Shown here in pieces: positions 46,623 through 59,517 of a stretch of DNA of 64,000 nucleotides. The stretch spans positions 2,790,001 to 2,854,000 of the forward strand of contig NC_089422.1 of the NCBI RefSeq assembly GCF_013426205.1, in the 5' to 3' direction. Numbering within the stretch: position 1 is the stretch's first letter; every line of letters starts with the position of its first letter. This stretch comes from Metarhizium brunneum (taxonomy: Eukaryota > Ascomycota > Sordariomycetes > Hypocreales > Clavicipitaceae). Both the position numbers and the translations under genes were made by a program. The notes under the pieces were generated by a model. That model ran no database searches and was not told the DNA's origin. It saw only the letters and a program-made list of their open reading frames with translations.

Positions 46623-47343
46623 CTGGCTAAAAGAGACTAGACGACGTCCGGGAGAGACTTGGAGAGAGACTTGGAGGAACTTACCTGCCTAGTAGGTAAC
46701 CTAAACATCTGGTCTCTTTTTTTATAGCGACATCAAGGACTTGCATCAACACAGACACTTCACAAGCTAAAGTGCCTGCTGTCGTGTGGTATCTGGTCAT
46801 GTTCTCATTTGGTAACCGTGTTCGCTCGTAGGGTATTTAGGCTACTATCCCAGGATTTTAAAATAAGGAATAGGTAGAGCCATAGATGCCGCAGCCAAGA
46901 GAGAGCCTTGTATTTGAAGATAAATTTCAGTATCAATAAGTATATGCCAAGCCTGTACATTAATTAATTAATAGATTTCCAGTCCCGCGTGACAATATCA
47001 TTACTTGGAACCAATGAATTGCGTGTTAGCAGGGGCATTTAGCTCAAGAGACCAAAATAAAAGATGGAGAGTCCGAGAAGGAAGTAAAGAAAATAAAATC
47101 ACATGCGTTGCTGAAGAACTGGGGCCATCTGGATGGCGACGAGGAAGGCGCAGGACTAATACCAGGCAGCAGTGAGCATGCGCTCTACTCCTCCTGCGAG
47201 TCCTGCCACTTGGCGTTGCGCTTCAAACCCCGCCTCACTTACATCATTACATGGCATCACTTGAACACATCGCACATCACACATCAACACACAAGCAGCA
47301 CCGGCAAACCACGTCACCAGCAAACCAGCACACGCAGCCTACC

Positions 47344-48102
47344 ATGCCGGCCGAAGGAGTCTGGATTTCCCCCACCGGCCGCAAATCATTTATCCCCCTC
47401 GAAAACAACCCCGAAGTCTTCACCAGCCTCGTCCATGATCTCGGCGTCTCCCCCGACCTTGGCTTCTATGATGTCTATAGCCTCGATGAGCTGTATCTCC
47501 TTTCTCACATCCCGCGCCCAGTGTACTCCCTCATATTCATAGCGCCCAGCGACATGCAAACGGCTGTCCGCCAAGAAGACGGGCTGCCCAAGTCCGTCAC
47601 CAACGGCGGCCTCACGTATGACAAGAGCGGCCCAGACGAGCCCGTGGTTTGGTTCCTGCAGACAATCAGCAACGCCTGCGGGCTATACGCCTTGGTTCAC
47701 TCGGTAGCGAACGGGGAGGCGAGGCAGTTTGTGAGCAAGGACTCCGTGTTGGACAAGGTGATTGAGACGGGGTTGCCGCTGAAGCCCCAGGAGCGAGCAA
47801 AGGGCTTTTATGACAATCAGGAACTAGAGGAGGCGCACATGCGGGCGGCGAGGCTTGGCAGCTCTGAAGCGCCGCCAGCGGAGGTTCACGCTGGACACCA
47901 CTTTATTGCCTTTGTGAAAGGCAAGGATAGTCATCTCTGGGAGTTGGAGGGCACCGCGGATGGACCGATTGACCGCGGAGCCCTAGCAAGTGACGATGAC
48001 ATGTTGAGTGAGAGGGCCTTGGAGCAGGGCGTGAGGAGGTTTATGAAGTTTGGCGAGGGAAACGTCAACTTTAGTATTGTAGCTTTGGCCAAGAAACAGT
48101 AA
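47344..48102 (+). CDS. Ubiquitin C-terminal hydrolase (UCH/Yuh1 family)
   Basis: A single exon. I prefer the ATG at 47344 (ACCATGC context, MPAEGVWISPTG, 252 aa); an in-frame ATG at 47251 would add 31 polar residues. Features of the peptidase C12 family are clear: WIPLE-like FIPLENNPEVF, the oxyanion Gln106 and nucleophile Cys112 in FLQTISNACG, and the general base His186 in GHHFIAFV. At the place of the catalytic Asp (LYELDG in characterised enzymes) this protein has LWELEG, so Glu202. UCH enzymes remove small adducts from the ubiquitin C-terminus and process precursors in the cytosol. The gene is otherwise complete with the usual length. Confidence 0.92.
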   Translation: MPAEGVWISPTGRKSFIPLENNPEVFTSLVHDLGVSPDLGFYDVYSLDELYLLSHIPRPVYSLIFIAPSDMQTAVRQEDGLPKSVTNGGLTYDKSGPDEPVVWFLQTISNACGLYALVHSVANGEARQFVSKDSVLDKVIETGLPLKPQERAKGFYDNQELEEAHMRAARLGSSEAPPAEVHAGHHFIAFVKGKDSHLWELEGTADGPIDRGALASDDDMLSERALEQGVRRFMKFGEGNVNFSIVALAKKQ

Positions 48103-49494
48103 AGCGCATTGGGACGCTGTGGCCAAAGTTATAACTACCTTTTTGAGGTTCTCTGAACATTGCCACATGTCATTCAAAGTTTAGAGTTGAAATTCTATGC
48201 CCACCTATGTCATGATTAACCCAACTGACGGTTTTTCAGTCAATACATCATGGTTCATTGTTAGCACCTCGCACACTGGGACCGTTTCTGTTGCTAACCC
48301 TTGTTTCTCCAGTATCTGCATGTGTTTGAGCGCAGAAATCGCTCATTCGGGTCCGTCAGCCGTGGCTTCACCACTTCTGAGAGAGGTTTCCAATTTGTAC
48401 TTCCAACTTCTCCATAGGCCGATGGAGAATTGCGTTCCTCTCGGCCAGCCGTGTATTCTGGGAATGACGGACTCACCTCTGCTAACCTCCCACATCCATC
48501 TCTTGAATCTTCCAAATGTATCATCATTCCACAAACAGCCAAACTCTATCTCTCTAGAATATCCAACCATGAGAGGAACCCTCTATGGAGGCGATTTCCA
48601 TAATTCTTGTATAAACTTCACAGCCCGGTCCTGGGCTGCATGATTCGATGGCACCTGCATTGAGATCAATTTCACACTCATCTATATGAGGCTCATTAGA
48701 GTGTCTGGATTCGGCCGTCGAATCGTCCCATTCTCAAGTTGCTGTGGTGTTGGGTCTTGAATCTTTTTGCACACTTCGAAACATTTTTCCAGGTCGGCTC
48801 GAATAAACTCGTCGACAATTTCGGCAGCGTAAATTGGGAGCATGTAGCCATTCACCATATCTTCTAAATTTAAATTCGGCTTCCGAATCTTTACGGTCGC
48901 AGAGTCGTAGGTCAATGTACCGAGACATGTTGTAAATGAGCTAGCTGACAAGGTATTGTAAAAGGCAGGCGTGTGACGACAGCCAGAAGTACTAGCTAAA
49001 GATATAATGGCTTTTTTGTGTCCCGACAAACACGAAAGGTAGGAGAATATTTCAAAAAAAAAAAAATCCCCAAAAATAAAGCCTGTGAGATAAGAAGCAA
49101 ATAAGTGTTCTAAAAACAGCACTCAAAGACAATATATCTTTAGAAAAGGATTATCTGGATATCTTCTTCACTGACATGCTCGGCACATAATCACACGAAG
49201 CAGGCAGATTGCTCCTTCCTCGGCACTTTTTGGTGGGGCAATCGCAACCCACGCCTGTCTAACGTGTAGCGCCTCCCCTTCCCTCCCCAAGTGTAGTGGC
49301 GGCCCTGGTGGGTACCATACCACATGTGCAAACAGGTCGCATGTCACCGGGTCAGACATCAAACCTCAACTGCTAATTACTGCATGCTTTGACGCCCATT
49401 GCTCCTTCCGCGGAGTCTCCCGCTCTGCCCTGTCAAGGTATTCGACTGACTCCTGTGGAGACTATCGTATGGCTTCAGTACTCTCTACGCCAGA
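48103..49494. other. Intergenic region with possible decayed coding fragments
   Basis: No intact gene. On the minus strand, parts of 48950-48682 and 48660-48340 translate into segments with ordinary protein-like composition (for example YAAEIVDEFIRADLEKCFEV, and AVKFIQELWKSPP in another frame). They are broken by stops and frame changes. I do not recognise a family. An A13 run is at about 49053-49066. Confidence 0.35.
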
Positions 49495-51189
49495 ATGGAC
49501 AGCTCTCAGGCACCATTAATGGCGGACAACCGCGAAGGGGACGATGTGGAGGCCGAAGAGGACAACGTCCACGAGGGACGCCTCACCAAAGACGTGGATG
49601 CGAATCCTGGTGTCTTTGTCGTGGCACTGACCATTGCAGCAGGAATCAGTGGGCTTCTTTTTGGATGTAAGCCAAATCCGCAAGAATACGTGAGATGCAA
49701 CTTGACTCTATTCTAACCGCGTATTCTAGACGATACAGGTGTTATATCTGCTACGCTAGTGTCAATCGGAACCTCCTTGTCTAACCGCGACCTCACATCT
49801 ATGGACAAGTCTATCATTACATCCTCAACGTCGCTCTTTGCTCTCCTCATCTCACCCTTTTCTTCCGTGCTTGCCGACCGCCTTGGCCGCAAACGAATTG
49901 TACTATATGCCGATATTCTGTTCATCCTTGGAGCCGTTCTCCAGGCGATATGCTCCACTGTGCCTGTCATGATTGCCGGACGCTGCATCATAGGAGCAGG
50001 TGTTGGAGCGGCAAGCTTCGTGGTGCCGTTATATATCGCAGAGCTGGCTCCGGCGTCGCATCGAGGGAGGCTTGTCACAGCAACAGTCTTGTTCATCACA
50101 CTGGGACAAATGGTTGCTTATGTTGTCGGGTGGGCATTCTCAGCATATGGCTCCAAGGAGACGGGTTGGCGGTGGATGGTTGGACTTGGTGCTTTGCCCG
50201 CTGGATTTCAAGCTGCCATTGTCGTCTTCATGCCAGAGACACCTCGTTGGCTTGTCAAGGCCGGCAAGCCAGCACAAGCCAAGACCATCATTCAGCGAGT
50301 CAATGGCGGAGCAGGGACTGTGGAAGACGCAAGCGCGATAATCAAGGAGATTGAAATAGAAATTCGCGAGGAAGAGAATCTTGGACGACGTCGAGACCAG
50401 CAGTCTACAAGATGGAAGTGGCTTGGAGCCTGGCGGGATCTATTTGGTGAAGGGAAGAACCAACGAGCCTTGGCAATTGCATGTTTGCTGCAAGGCCTGC
50501 AGCAGCTGTGTGGATTTGTACGTACACGAAAATGCAGAACGGCACTTGAATTTTTTTTCGGAAAACATTACTGACAGATGACGCAGAATTCTCTCATGTA
50601 CTTTTCAGCCACCATCTTTACTGCTGTTGGCTTCAGTAGTCCAACATTAACATCACTGACTGTCGCAGTCACCAACTTTGTGTTCACATTGGTGGCACTG
50701 GGACTCGTTGATCGAATAGGAAGACGGCGAGTCTTGCTGTATTCCATACCGTTTATGATTTTGGGCTTAGTATGCACGGCCGTTGGGTTCTCTTTTCTTC
50801 CGTCTGGCGTCACAAATTCTCAAACTCAGCCCCAATCAGAATCTGGCAGTCAATGGGCAGCATACGTGATACTGATCAGTATCATGCTCTATGTAGCCTC
50901 ATATGGAATCGGATTGGGAAATGTGCCCTGGATGCAGAGTGAGCTGTTCCCTTTGTCGGTCAGATCACTGGGAAGTGGCATCGCAACTGCGACGAACTGG
51001 AGCGCCAACTTTATTATTGGGCTGACTTTTCTACCACTGATGGATGCTCTCAGCCCTTCGTGGACGTTTGTTTTGTATGCACTCGTATGTGGGATTGGAT
51101 ACGCATTGGTTTGGCGGATATATCCAGAGACAGCGGGCCTGAGCCTTGAAGAAGCGACTGCATTGTTAGAGCGAGGATGGGGGGTTTGA
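49495..51189 (+). CDS. MFS sugar-type transporter, probably myo-inositol (Itr1-like)
   Basis: Three exons, 49495-49666, 49730-50517 and 50587-51189, encode 520 aa; introns of 63 and 69 bp are GT-AG and in frame. The first splice restores SGLLFGYDTGVISATLVS. Twelve hydrophobic segments and sugar-porter motifs are visible: DRLGRKR and DRIGRRR in the two half-repeats, YIAELAPASHRGRLV, PETPRWLVKAGK and a final YPETAGLSLEEA. The block GYDTGVISATLV with SIGTSLS is like fungal inositol transporters of the Itr1/Itr2 group, which are H+-symporters at the plasma membrane. The substrate is inferred; a related polyol or hexose cannot be excluded. Confidence 0.88.
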
Positions 51190-52562
51190 TACATTGGATG
51201 TTGAATATTCTGAGCCTGCACAGGGGTAGCCGTCGGGTACATGGGGTAGGCAGCCGGCCGGATATTCTGCGACCTTGTAAGATAGAGTAGAAGCCATATA
51301 TGACTGTAATGCAGGCTTATCATTGATCAATAGAAGCAGGCCATGTAGCGTCGCATTGTGACTCGGGTATCCCGCGGTCTGTAGTGCCAGAAGTGGTGCT
51401 GGAGTTGTAGGGTTATAGTATCGCAGAAAGGGAGGAAAGGCACTTGCAGGTTGTTGTAAAAAATGAGTGCAAATCAAGGAGAGCGTCGGGTTTTTGTCGT
51501 CTTTGCACCAGCCGAGCAACTTTAAATTGAACCACCTGTGACCACCAGTTCATCACCAATTGGCACAGGCCTATTAATCCCATGTCAGCATGTGCAGACA
51601 TCTGGAGTCTCAAGAGAACCCGGCCGGTTTTAACGCTCAAGTATTATTGCATGGCTCCACGAACATGGGCCACGGCAGATCAGATAAAGCCGATGGCCGA
51701 TGCTTTATAAGAATTACGTCGTTATGCAGATGGGCCGGCGAGTGCGGGAGAAGAAACGACGGAATTTCCCTACTGTTTGTCATGCGCACTATGCCGCACT
51801 GTGGCTTATTCAGCGACGCTCATGGCTGGGCGAATTTGCATCGGCGTCAAAATGCCGAACGCAGCCCCGGTTGCGGAGGTGATTGGCGCAAATTTCCGCG
51901 CGAGGCCCCCGCTGTTGGACTGGTTTACGGCCGTTATGTCCACGGCCCATTTTTCCAGTGTTTTTCGGTGGCTTGCTGCGGGCAGGACGGGGCAGCACCG
52001 GACATTCGCTCTCTTCAACGGGCATTGGCATGGTGCTTCTCGGTGCTCTGTAAGCATTGTGCATTGTGGTGACTTGCTATCCGTCCAATTCGTGTTCTTA
52101 AATATTTGGGGCACCCGTCCCTGGCCCGTACCAGCCAAGTTTATTTGATTCCCCCAATACTAATAACGACCTAGGTAATAACATTGAACCATTTCCGATC
52201 CGATCCCGAATTGACTGGTTGCCCCACCAGCGACTAGCGAACTACGACGCTCTCATCATTGAGCCATCAGGAATAGCGAAAAGCTTAGCTTCATTTCACC
52301 TGCCATCTCTTCCCCTGGGCGACGCCATCTTTTTCTTTTCCTTCAACACTCCCCCTCCCTTTCATTTTTTTAATATTTTTTTAATCCATTGTTTCTACCG
52401 GCGCTTCTCCTGAACCAGTTCATCGGGAACCTCGGGACTGTGAATCTTGACGCCAAAGATCCAGCGACATCAATTCAGCCACCAACGTAACAACATTCCC
52501 ATCCATACCCGCAACAGCTTTTTAGAAAGAAAAAAAATAATAAAAACCACCACAAGGCCACC
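51190..52562. other. Intergenic region between two transporter genes
   Basis: No gene is seen. Overlapping open frames at 51590-52148 on both strands have no recognisable content. The 200 bases before 52563 are pyrimidine- then A-rich, as expected for a promoter and leader. Confidence 0.45.
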
Positions 52563-54551
52563 ATGCCGATGGACATAGTGGACCGAGAGCTCGCCGACGC
52601 AGAAGCCGACGCCTCGCCAGGGCGTTATCGGCGACGGGCTAGCGATGAAATCGAGCGCGTCCTGTCCGCCTCATCAGCCTCTACATCCTCGGAGTCCAAC
52701 GACGGCGATAGTGCCTTCCGACGGAACATGAGCCGCGTCTCGACGCAGAATGACCTCGAGCGTCACCCCACAGAACTAAGCCGGATTGCCACCGCGCGCA
52801 GTCAGCATAATATTACCGTGGGAGGAGGTCTGCGTAGTCGCACCGTGAGCAGGGCCTCGAAGAAACCGCTGCCAGCATTCGGCGCGGGAAAGTCGTATCC
52901 GCCGCCGTTGCCAGAGCGAGAAGAGTACGTCGTCGAGTTTGACGGGCCTACCGATCCGTTGCATTCGCAGAACTGGCCCATGCGGAAAAAGGTCTTGACC
53001 GCAGCCATGCTGAGCTACACGACGCTCACATCCGCCTTTACATCATCCATCTTCTCTGCAGCCACAACTTCCGTGGCTGCAGAGTATAACGTCGGATCCG
53101 AGGTCGGCCTGTTGGGAACGACATTTTATGTGCTTGGTTTCGCCTTTGGTCCTACCCTGTGGGCTCCCATGTCTGAGCTGCGCGGCCGACGACTCCCCAT
53201 TGTGGTGTCCATGTTTGGATTCTCGCTCTTCTCGATTGCTTGCGCCACGGGCAAGGACATCCAAACCATTCTCATTTGTCGATTCTTCTCGGGCTTGTTC
53301 GGCGCTTGTCCGCTCGCCGTCGTCGCCGCCGTCTTCTCAGACATGTTTGACAACAGGACGCGAGGTATTGCCGTCACCATCTTCTCCATGGCCACCTTTA
53401 CAGGGCCCCTCCTGGCCCCCTTCATCGGCGGCTTCATCGTGTCGTCGCACCTTGGCTGGCGATGGACGGAGTATCTCGCTTCCATCATGGGGTTTGTCGC
53501 CTTCATCCTCGACCTGTTCTTCCTAGAAGAGACGTACCCGCCCGTCATCTTGATCGACAAGGCTGCCGATTTGCGACGACGCACCAAGAATTGGGGCATC
53601 CACGCCAAGCAGGAAGAAATCGAAGTCGACTTCAAGGAGCTCATTCAGAAGAACTTGTCTCGTCCCATGCGTCTCCTCTTTACCGAACCCATCATTCTCG
53701 CCCTCTCCATCTACATGAGTTTTATTTATGGCATCCTGTATCTCTTCCTTACCGCCTATCCGCTCGTCTTTGTCGGCGTTCACGGCTTCAATTCTGGACA
53801 GAGCGGTCTCACCTTTTTTGGTATGATTACCGGACAGCTCCTGGCTGGTGCCGTTGTTATCATGCAGCAGCCCTGGTATAATCGCAAATTGGCGGGGAAC
53901 AATGGCATTCCTGTGCCCGAGTGGCGATTGCCAAGCATGATGGCCGGAGGCATTTCCTTTACCATTGGCATCTTCTGGTTCGGATGGTAAGCAACAGCTC
54001 TCGCCCCTCTCCCCTCTCCCCTTTCCCCTTTCCCCTTTCCCGACAGCACAAAAAATCAAATCAAAGCTAACAATCGTGGGTGTAGGACTGGATTCTCCAG
54101 CAGCGTCCACTGGATTGTCCCCGCCCTCAGCGGCATCTTCACCGGCTTCGGCCTCATGTCCATCTTCCTCCAAGCCCTCAATTACCTTGTTGACGCATAC
54201 CTCATGTTCGCTGCCTCCGCCATTGCCGGCAACACGTTCTTGCGATCTCTCGCAGGTGCCGGTTTTCCACTTTTTGCCCGCCAGATGTTTCAAGGAATGG
54301 GCATTCAGTGGGCGGCCACGCTGCTTGGTTGTGTGGCCGTGGTGTTGGCCCCTATGCCCTTTATTTTCTACAAGTACGGCAGCAGGATTCGCGCCAAGAG
54401 TGCGTACGCGCCTACTTTTGCGGCGCCGGCCATGAAGAACAGCGAAGACGAGCCGGGCGACTCGTCAACAGAAAAGGAAGGCGAGAATCATGCCGCATTG
54501 GCCAGCGCACCTAGGAAGGAGAGCGAAAATGGAGTCTTGCAGAATGCTTAA
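52563..54551 (+). CDS. MFS transporter, DHA1 drug/polyamine type
   Basis: Two exons, 52563-53986 and 54086-54551, encode 629 aa. The 99-bp intron (GTAAGC...GTAG) contains a CCCCTTT tandem and splices to FWFGWTGFSSSVHWIVP. Residues 1 to about 125 are a Ser/Arg-rich cytosolic tail. The membrane part starts after EEYVVEFDGPTDPLHSQNWP, a hallmark of fungal DHA1 proteins of the Tpo/Flu1 type. Motif A-like MSELRGRRLPIV and antiporter motif C-like FTGPLLAPFIGGFI are visible, with about 12 membrane segments. A charged C-terminal tail ends the protein. Members export polyamines, azoles or other drugs by H+ antiport at the plasma membrane; the substrate here is unknown. Confidence 0.9.
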
Positions 54552-55753
54552 TCAAGCTCATGATGCCAAACCGTGTGCGGGAGGGGGTTTCATTTGCTAT
54601 ATCGATTCCCCAGGTGTGCATGGCGTTATGGTCAATGCCTGGGAAATTTAATCTTGTTTGAATATTAGAGGGATTTCGAGTCTTTTTGGGGGGGGCCATG
54701 TTGGAAAGGCCGATGTTAAAAAATAACTGCATCGCAGGCTTCCGCCATGCGAGCGGCAGGCATAGCGCCGAAAAATCACTTGTTCACAAAGAACGGCTAC
54801 ATGTATACCTATCTAGCTGCATGATCGCATTATACCAGTGGCGGCTGCAGGGCCTTATGGCTTTTGCTGCTGATCACGCTTGCTATTTAATAGACTACTA
54901 CTTGGAAAGTAAAGTGTCAAATACCACATTTCCGAGCCTTACAAACGCGTACCTGCTGGCTTTTGGGACACGCCTGGACAATTGGCGATGTCGATTCGGA
55001 CAGGCTCATCTGCGGTCGCATTTGAAAGAGTGAAACGCAATGTCAGGGAGTAGTGGTCAAATCCCCCCGGTTTTGCGTAGCCGTTATTATGTTTGTATGC
55101 CATCAGCCTCGGATAAGTAGTGGCAGAGTACGGAGCGCTTCATCCGGCATTTCATAGTCGTCGACGCCACTTAGGTATGCACCTCAGCTTTTCCAGGATA
55201 TTTACAGCTGAAGGCTTAGATTTTGTGGGGGAAAGGCTTGGCAATTCTGCAGGACTTGTTTTATCAAGCTAAACATGGCAGACAATTGAGATCCCATCTG
55301 CCATCTGCCCATCTCTCCATCCCTCAATCTCTGGATGTGAGCTTGTTTGCGTAGCCCCACAGGAGCTTATTCGCTTGTGCGGCGGCAGGTGCAGATCGAT
55401 TGCCACCTCCGTAACTGCCCCCGGCCAAATACGTCATAGATAACTTGATGACGGGTCATAGCCATCGTGACGGTGCGTCCACAAACAAGACGTATTAATC
55501 GGCCAAGGCTGGCGCCTGGAAAAAAGATGTGCATTTATTCCTTCTTCTGCTGAAACGGCGTCAAATACAGAAACACCGGCACATACGTCTGGTGCGTCTG
55601 GTGCTTAGCCTACTACTAAGACGACTTACACGGAGCCTCAGCACAACTCTATAACGAGACGCAAGGATTACGCACGTCGCGTATTGCCGACTACAACTCA
55701 CCATCAGGCATTGGATCGTGTAAGGCGGGAAATCAGAAGCAGCTGAAATAATC
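54552..55753. other. Intergenic region
   Basis: No gene is seen. A 115-codon frame (54686-55033) has no recognisable content. A G-run of eight is near 54688. Confidence 0.45.
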
Positions 55754-58700
55754 ATGAATGTCGACGATCACGTCATGCCTTCGGGCCAACATTACAGCGC
55801 GAGCAATCGCGTCCCTAATATCCAGCAATTCATGGACCAGCTTGATGCAGAAAAGAAGGAGAGAGATGCCGCCATAGACTCCCAGCTAAAGGCAAACAGG
55901 CTGCACAAAGAAGTTGAAGACCATACGGGCTCTGAGAAACCACTAAGGAAAGACTTGCGAACCGTGCGAGACCCCGTCACAGGCAAAGATGTTCAAATTC
56001 AGGACGCGAAGACGGACTTCAAAGAAGCCGTCGAAAACCCCCAGGTAAGCGCAACGCACTTGAGAAATTGCTTCTGGCGGCAACCGTCTCTGACTTGGGA
56101 TTGAATTAGTTGTCCATCCCCAATGAGAATTTGGGCAAGGAGGCCACCATTGCTACGTCCTCAAAGCAGTCCGGCGAGGAGTACCGGTATGCGCAGGATG
56201 TCACGGCCCCCCCGGATCCTGTTCAAGAAGGTTCCACTTCCGACGTGCCGATAAGGAGCGAGAAAACATCCGTTCTATTCTACAAGACACCCTCCGTCAG
56301 CTACGAGCCCATGTTTGCCACGTTGGAAAGGAAAGGCAACGTGCTGTGCGCTGGCATCTTCGTCTCTGTCATCGTTGTCGGCAAGCTCTTCGGCGGACGG
56401 CTGCTGGGCCTTGTTCCCCTGGGCTTTTGCATTGCCTCGGGCGTGTTCCTGTGGATAAAGGATCTCATTCGCCAAGGGCGGGATCTTGAGTGGTCTAGCG
56501 AGCAAGAACGAGGCGAGACTGCGACTGTCAACCTCATCCCAGAATCTGTGGAATGGATGAATACCATGATTGGGCTCATGTGGGGGTTGATTAACCCCGA
56601 GATGTTTGCCTCTGTTGCTGACACGTTCGTACAAGATGATGGCCCCCTTTGGATGTACCGTTCTCTGCGTTGCTAACAGACGACTAATAGGTTGGAGGAC
56701 GTCATGCAAGCCTCTGTCCCCGGCATCGTGGAAAATGTGCGAGTCGCCGATATCTCCCAAGGCAGCAATCCAATCCGGATTCTCAACATGCGAGCTTTGC
56801 CAGATAGCCATGTAAAGGATATCAAGGACGAAATCCACAAGGAAAACGAGAAGAAAATGGACAAAGACGAACTCGCTGCCGTTGAGCACGCTGGGGAATT
56901 TTACAACATGGAAGTGTCCATTGCATACCACGCCAGGCCTTCGGGCGAGGATGTTGCATCAAAGGCCAAAAACATGGGCATGCAGCTCGTCTTCTACCTC
57001 GGCATCAAGGGTCTGTTTGGCGTTCCCCTTCCCATTTGGGTCGAACTCGTTGGTCTCGTTGCCACTGCTCGCATCCGATGCCAGTTAACTCCCGACCCGC
57101 CATTCTTGAAGACTGTTTCCTTCACGCTGATGGGGGTCCCTCACGTCCAGGCTGGCTGTACGCCCATGATTGAAAAGGGCGTCAACATCTTGAACCTCCC
57201 CTTGATCTCCAATTTTGTGAACTGGGCCATCGGTGCTGCAGCATCCATGTATGTGGCGCCAAAGAGTATGACGCTTGACATGAGCAAAATGTTGCAAGGC
57301 GATGACATTAAGAAAGAGACCCAAGCGCTGGGAGTCATGTTCGTCCGAATTCATAAAGCCACTGGGCTCAGCAAACAAGACCAGAGAGGCAGTAAAGGCG
57401 GCGGTTCTGACCCGTACATCACCGTCAGCTGGAGCAAGTTTGGGAAACCTCAGTTTTGCACCCGCGTCATCCAAGATGACCTCAATCCTGTCTTTGAGGA
57501 AACATGCGGCCTTCTGGTGACCAGTGACCTCATCAAGGCAGATGAACAGCTATCAATGGAGCTCTGGGACAGCGACCGATCTTCAGCTGATGATGTTGTT
57601 GGCAAGGTAGAACTCAGCATTCAAAAGCTCATCCAGCATCCGGGAAAGATGTTCCCCCAGATTTCAAAGCTTCGTGGAGTCAAGGCCGACAGCACTATGC
57701 CGGGTGAACTTCACTGGGAAGTTGGCTTCTTCGGCAAGACGCAGTTCCGCAAGGCTCTTCGTACCCACGGAAAGGACTTGAAGCTGCCCAAGGAACTCGT
57801 CGACAAGGCCGAATTTCAGGAGGAAAAGGGTACCATCACCAACGAACAAGAGGATGCCGTTGTGCATACTCCTCCTGATCCTCTCTGGCCTTCGGGTATC
57901 CTTAGCGTCGTCGTCCATCAAATCGTCGGTCTCGAGCTTGCTAATATCAAGGGGTCGGATGGGAAGCGCAAAGGCAAGGAGTACGAGCCTGCTCGACCCG
58001 AGGCGGGCGAGGTAAAGGAAGAGCAAAGCCGAAAACTCCCCAGTTCGTATTGCACTATTCTTGTCAATGATGATTTGGTATACAAGACACGTGTAAAGGT
58101 GGTTTCATCTCAGCCCATCTTCAACGCTGGTACAGAGAAGTTTATCCGGGACTGGAGGTCTAGCGTCGTCACTGTTTCGGTGCGAGATTCTCGTAATCGT
58201 CAGCACGACCCCTTGATTGGCGTCGTGCCGCTAAAGCTGTCAGACATCTTGCAGACGAGTAGTGAATCGACCCGATGGTACCCCCTCGACGGAGGCATTG
58301 GGTTCGGCCGTATCCGAATTTCTATCCTCTTCCGCTCTGTTGAACTTAGGCTTCCACCCCCTCAGCTTGGTTGGGATATTGGAACTTTTGAGTTCCTGTC
58401 CGGAGCGATCACAACAACTGGATACGCTCCCGTTTCCAAGGTCAAGCTCAGGCTGAGAACCGGAGGATCCTCCGCAAGTGTTAAGCGACAGTTTTCCACA
58501 AGAGACGCCGACGGCCTCAAGATTGATATTTCTGGCGGTCAGGATGGCAAGATCATGCGTCTCCCGGTTCGCCATCGATACAGATCGCCAATTTTCATTG
58601 AATTTTATCCAGCGGGGAGCCGACACGCAGATGCCTACGCCGCCTTGTGGCTACTGGAGCTTGTGGATGGCGAAGAAAGGGACTTTGATGTGCCGATTTT

Positions 58701-59517
58701 CAAGTGTGACAACAGCGTCCGCCTCTCGCAGAACTACATCACCCAGGAGAACTACAGGGAGATTCCAGATACGTACATTGAACAAGTCGGCAGAGTCAAG
58801 TTCAGGGGCCGCTTCTCCGCGGGCACAGACTCTGACCACGTCCGGTTCGTCAGCGACAACGACTCCAGGGAGACAATCGAAAGCTGGGAGGCCTGTTACG
58901 CGGAGGGCGTCAGACAACAGGAAGTCCGCGCCGAGGTGCCCCCGCTTGTGCAAAAGCTGCACGACCAGTCGCTAACCCAGGGCCGTGATGTCCTCGCGCA
59001 GGCCGACGACAAGGAGAAGGAGAGGTGGATGGCTAAGGACGGCACCGACTGGAGCGGAGCGTTCGGACAAGACCCCAAGCAGCTTATGGCTCGACGAGCC
59101 GAGGATCGAGGAGACGGTGAAGAGTACGATGACTTTGATGAGGATGGTGATTATGACGATAACAATGATGACGGCGACGACGACGACGACGATAACCCCA
59201 ACCTTGGTATCCACGACGCGGCATCAGAGCCGTCTCACCCGTCTGAGGGCAGTGATGCTGCCCGTCAGTCCATGGACACGGATATCACGAGTGGTAGCGG
59301 CGCCTCCCAGACGGGTAGCGGCAAGAATCCGTACAAGGCTTACAAGGATTACAAGGGCCATAGCAGGGATTTGCATCGCAAGCACAGAGGCTTGATGCAG
59401 TGGCGTCCGATGCGCAACGTCCAGTTTGCCAAAGACGAGGCCAAGTTTGCCTTGAGAAAAGTCACTAAGCTCGGGGCACTTGATGGTCGTGAACCGGATG
59501 TGGAAACCGAAGTCTGA
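55754..59517 (+). CDS. SMP- and C2-domain membrane-contact protein, Mug190/tricalbin-like
   Basis: Three exons, 55754-56044, 56110-56624 and 56691-59517, encode 1210 aa. The second intron seems to use a weak donor GTTCGT; only this join keeps the frame and gives ASVADTLEDVMQASVPGIV, which fits the family. Two adjacent hydrophobic stretches (about 175-212) probably form an ER hairpin. They are followed by an SMP lipid-transfer domain (about 245-470). A C2 domain starts near 484 (GVMFVRIHKATGL, with GSDPYITVSW and DLNPVFEE) and a second near 671 (GILSVVVHQIVGL). The tail has a very acidic run (about residues 1080-1105) and a basic end. The family tethers the ER to the plasma membrane and moves lipids; S. 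pombe Mug190 is the closest layout I recall. Confidence 0.88.

Larger units (their letters stand above)
44038..47343. other. Long intergenic region
   Basis: I can support no gene over 3.3 kb. Open frames at 44561-44926, 44680-45339 and 44775-45398 (minus) overlap each other and 45139-45501 (plus). None has family features. A 91-codon ATG frame at 46039-46314 is isolated and unrecognised. The stretch 46320-47100 is AT-rich. It contains a direct repeat near 46585-46622 and palindromic clusters near 44565 and 45570, listed separately. The last 200 bp should be the leader of the ubiquitin hydrolase gene. Confidence 0.4.

Noticed and set aside
49950..50354. 134-codon plus-strand frame inside the inositol-type transporter
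   Set aside because: It is an out-of-frame shadow rich in Cys, His and Arg with no independent support.
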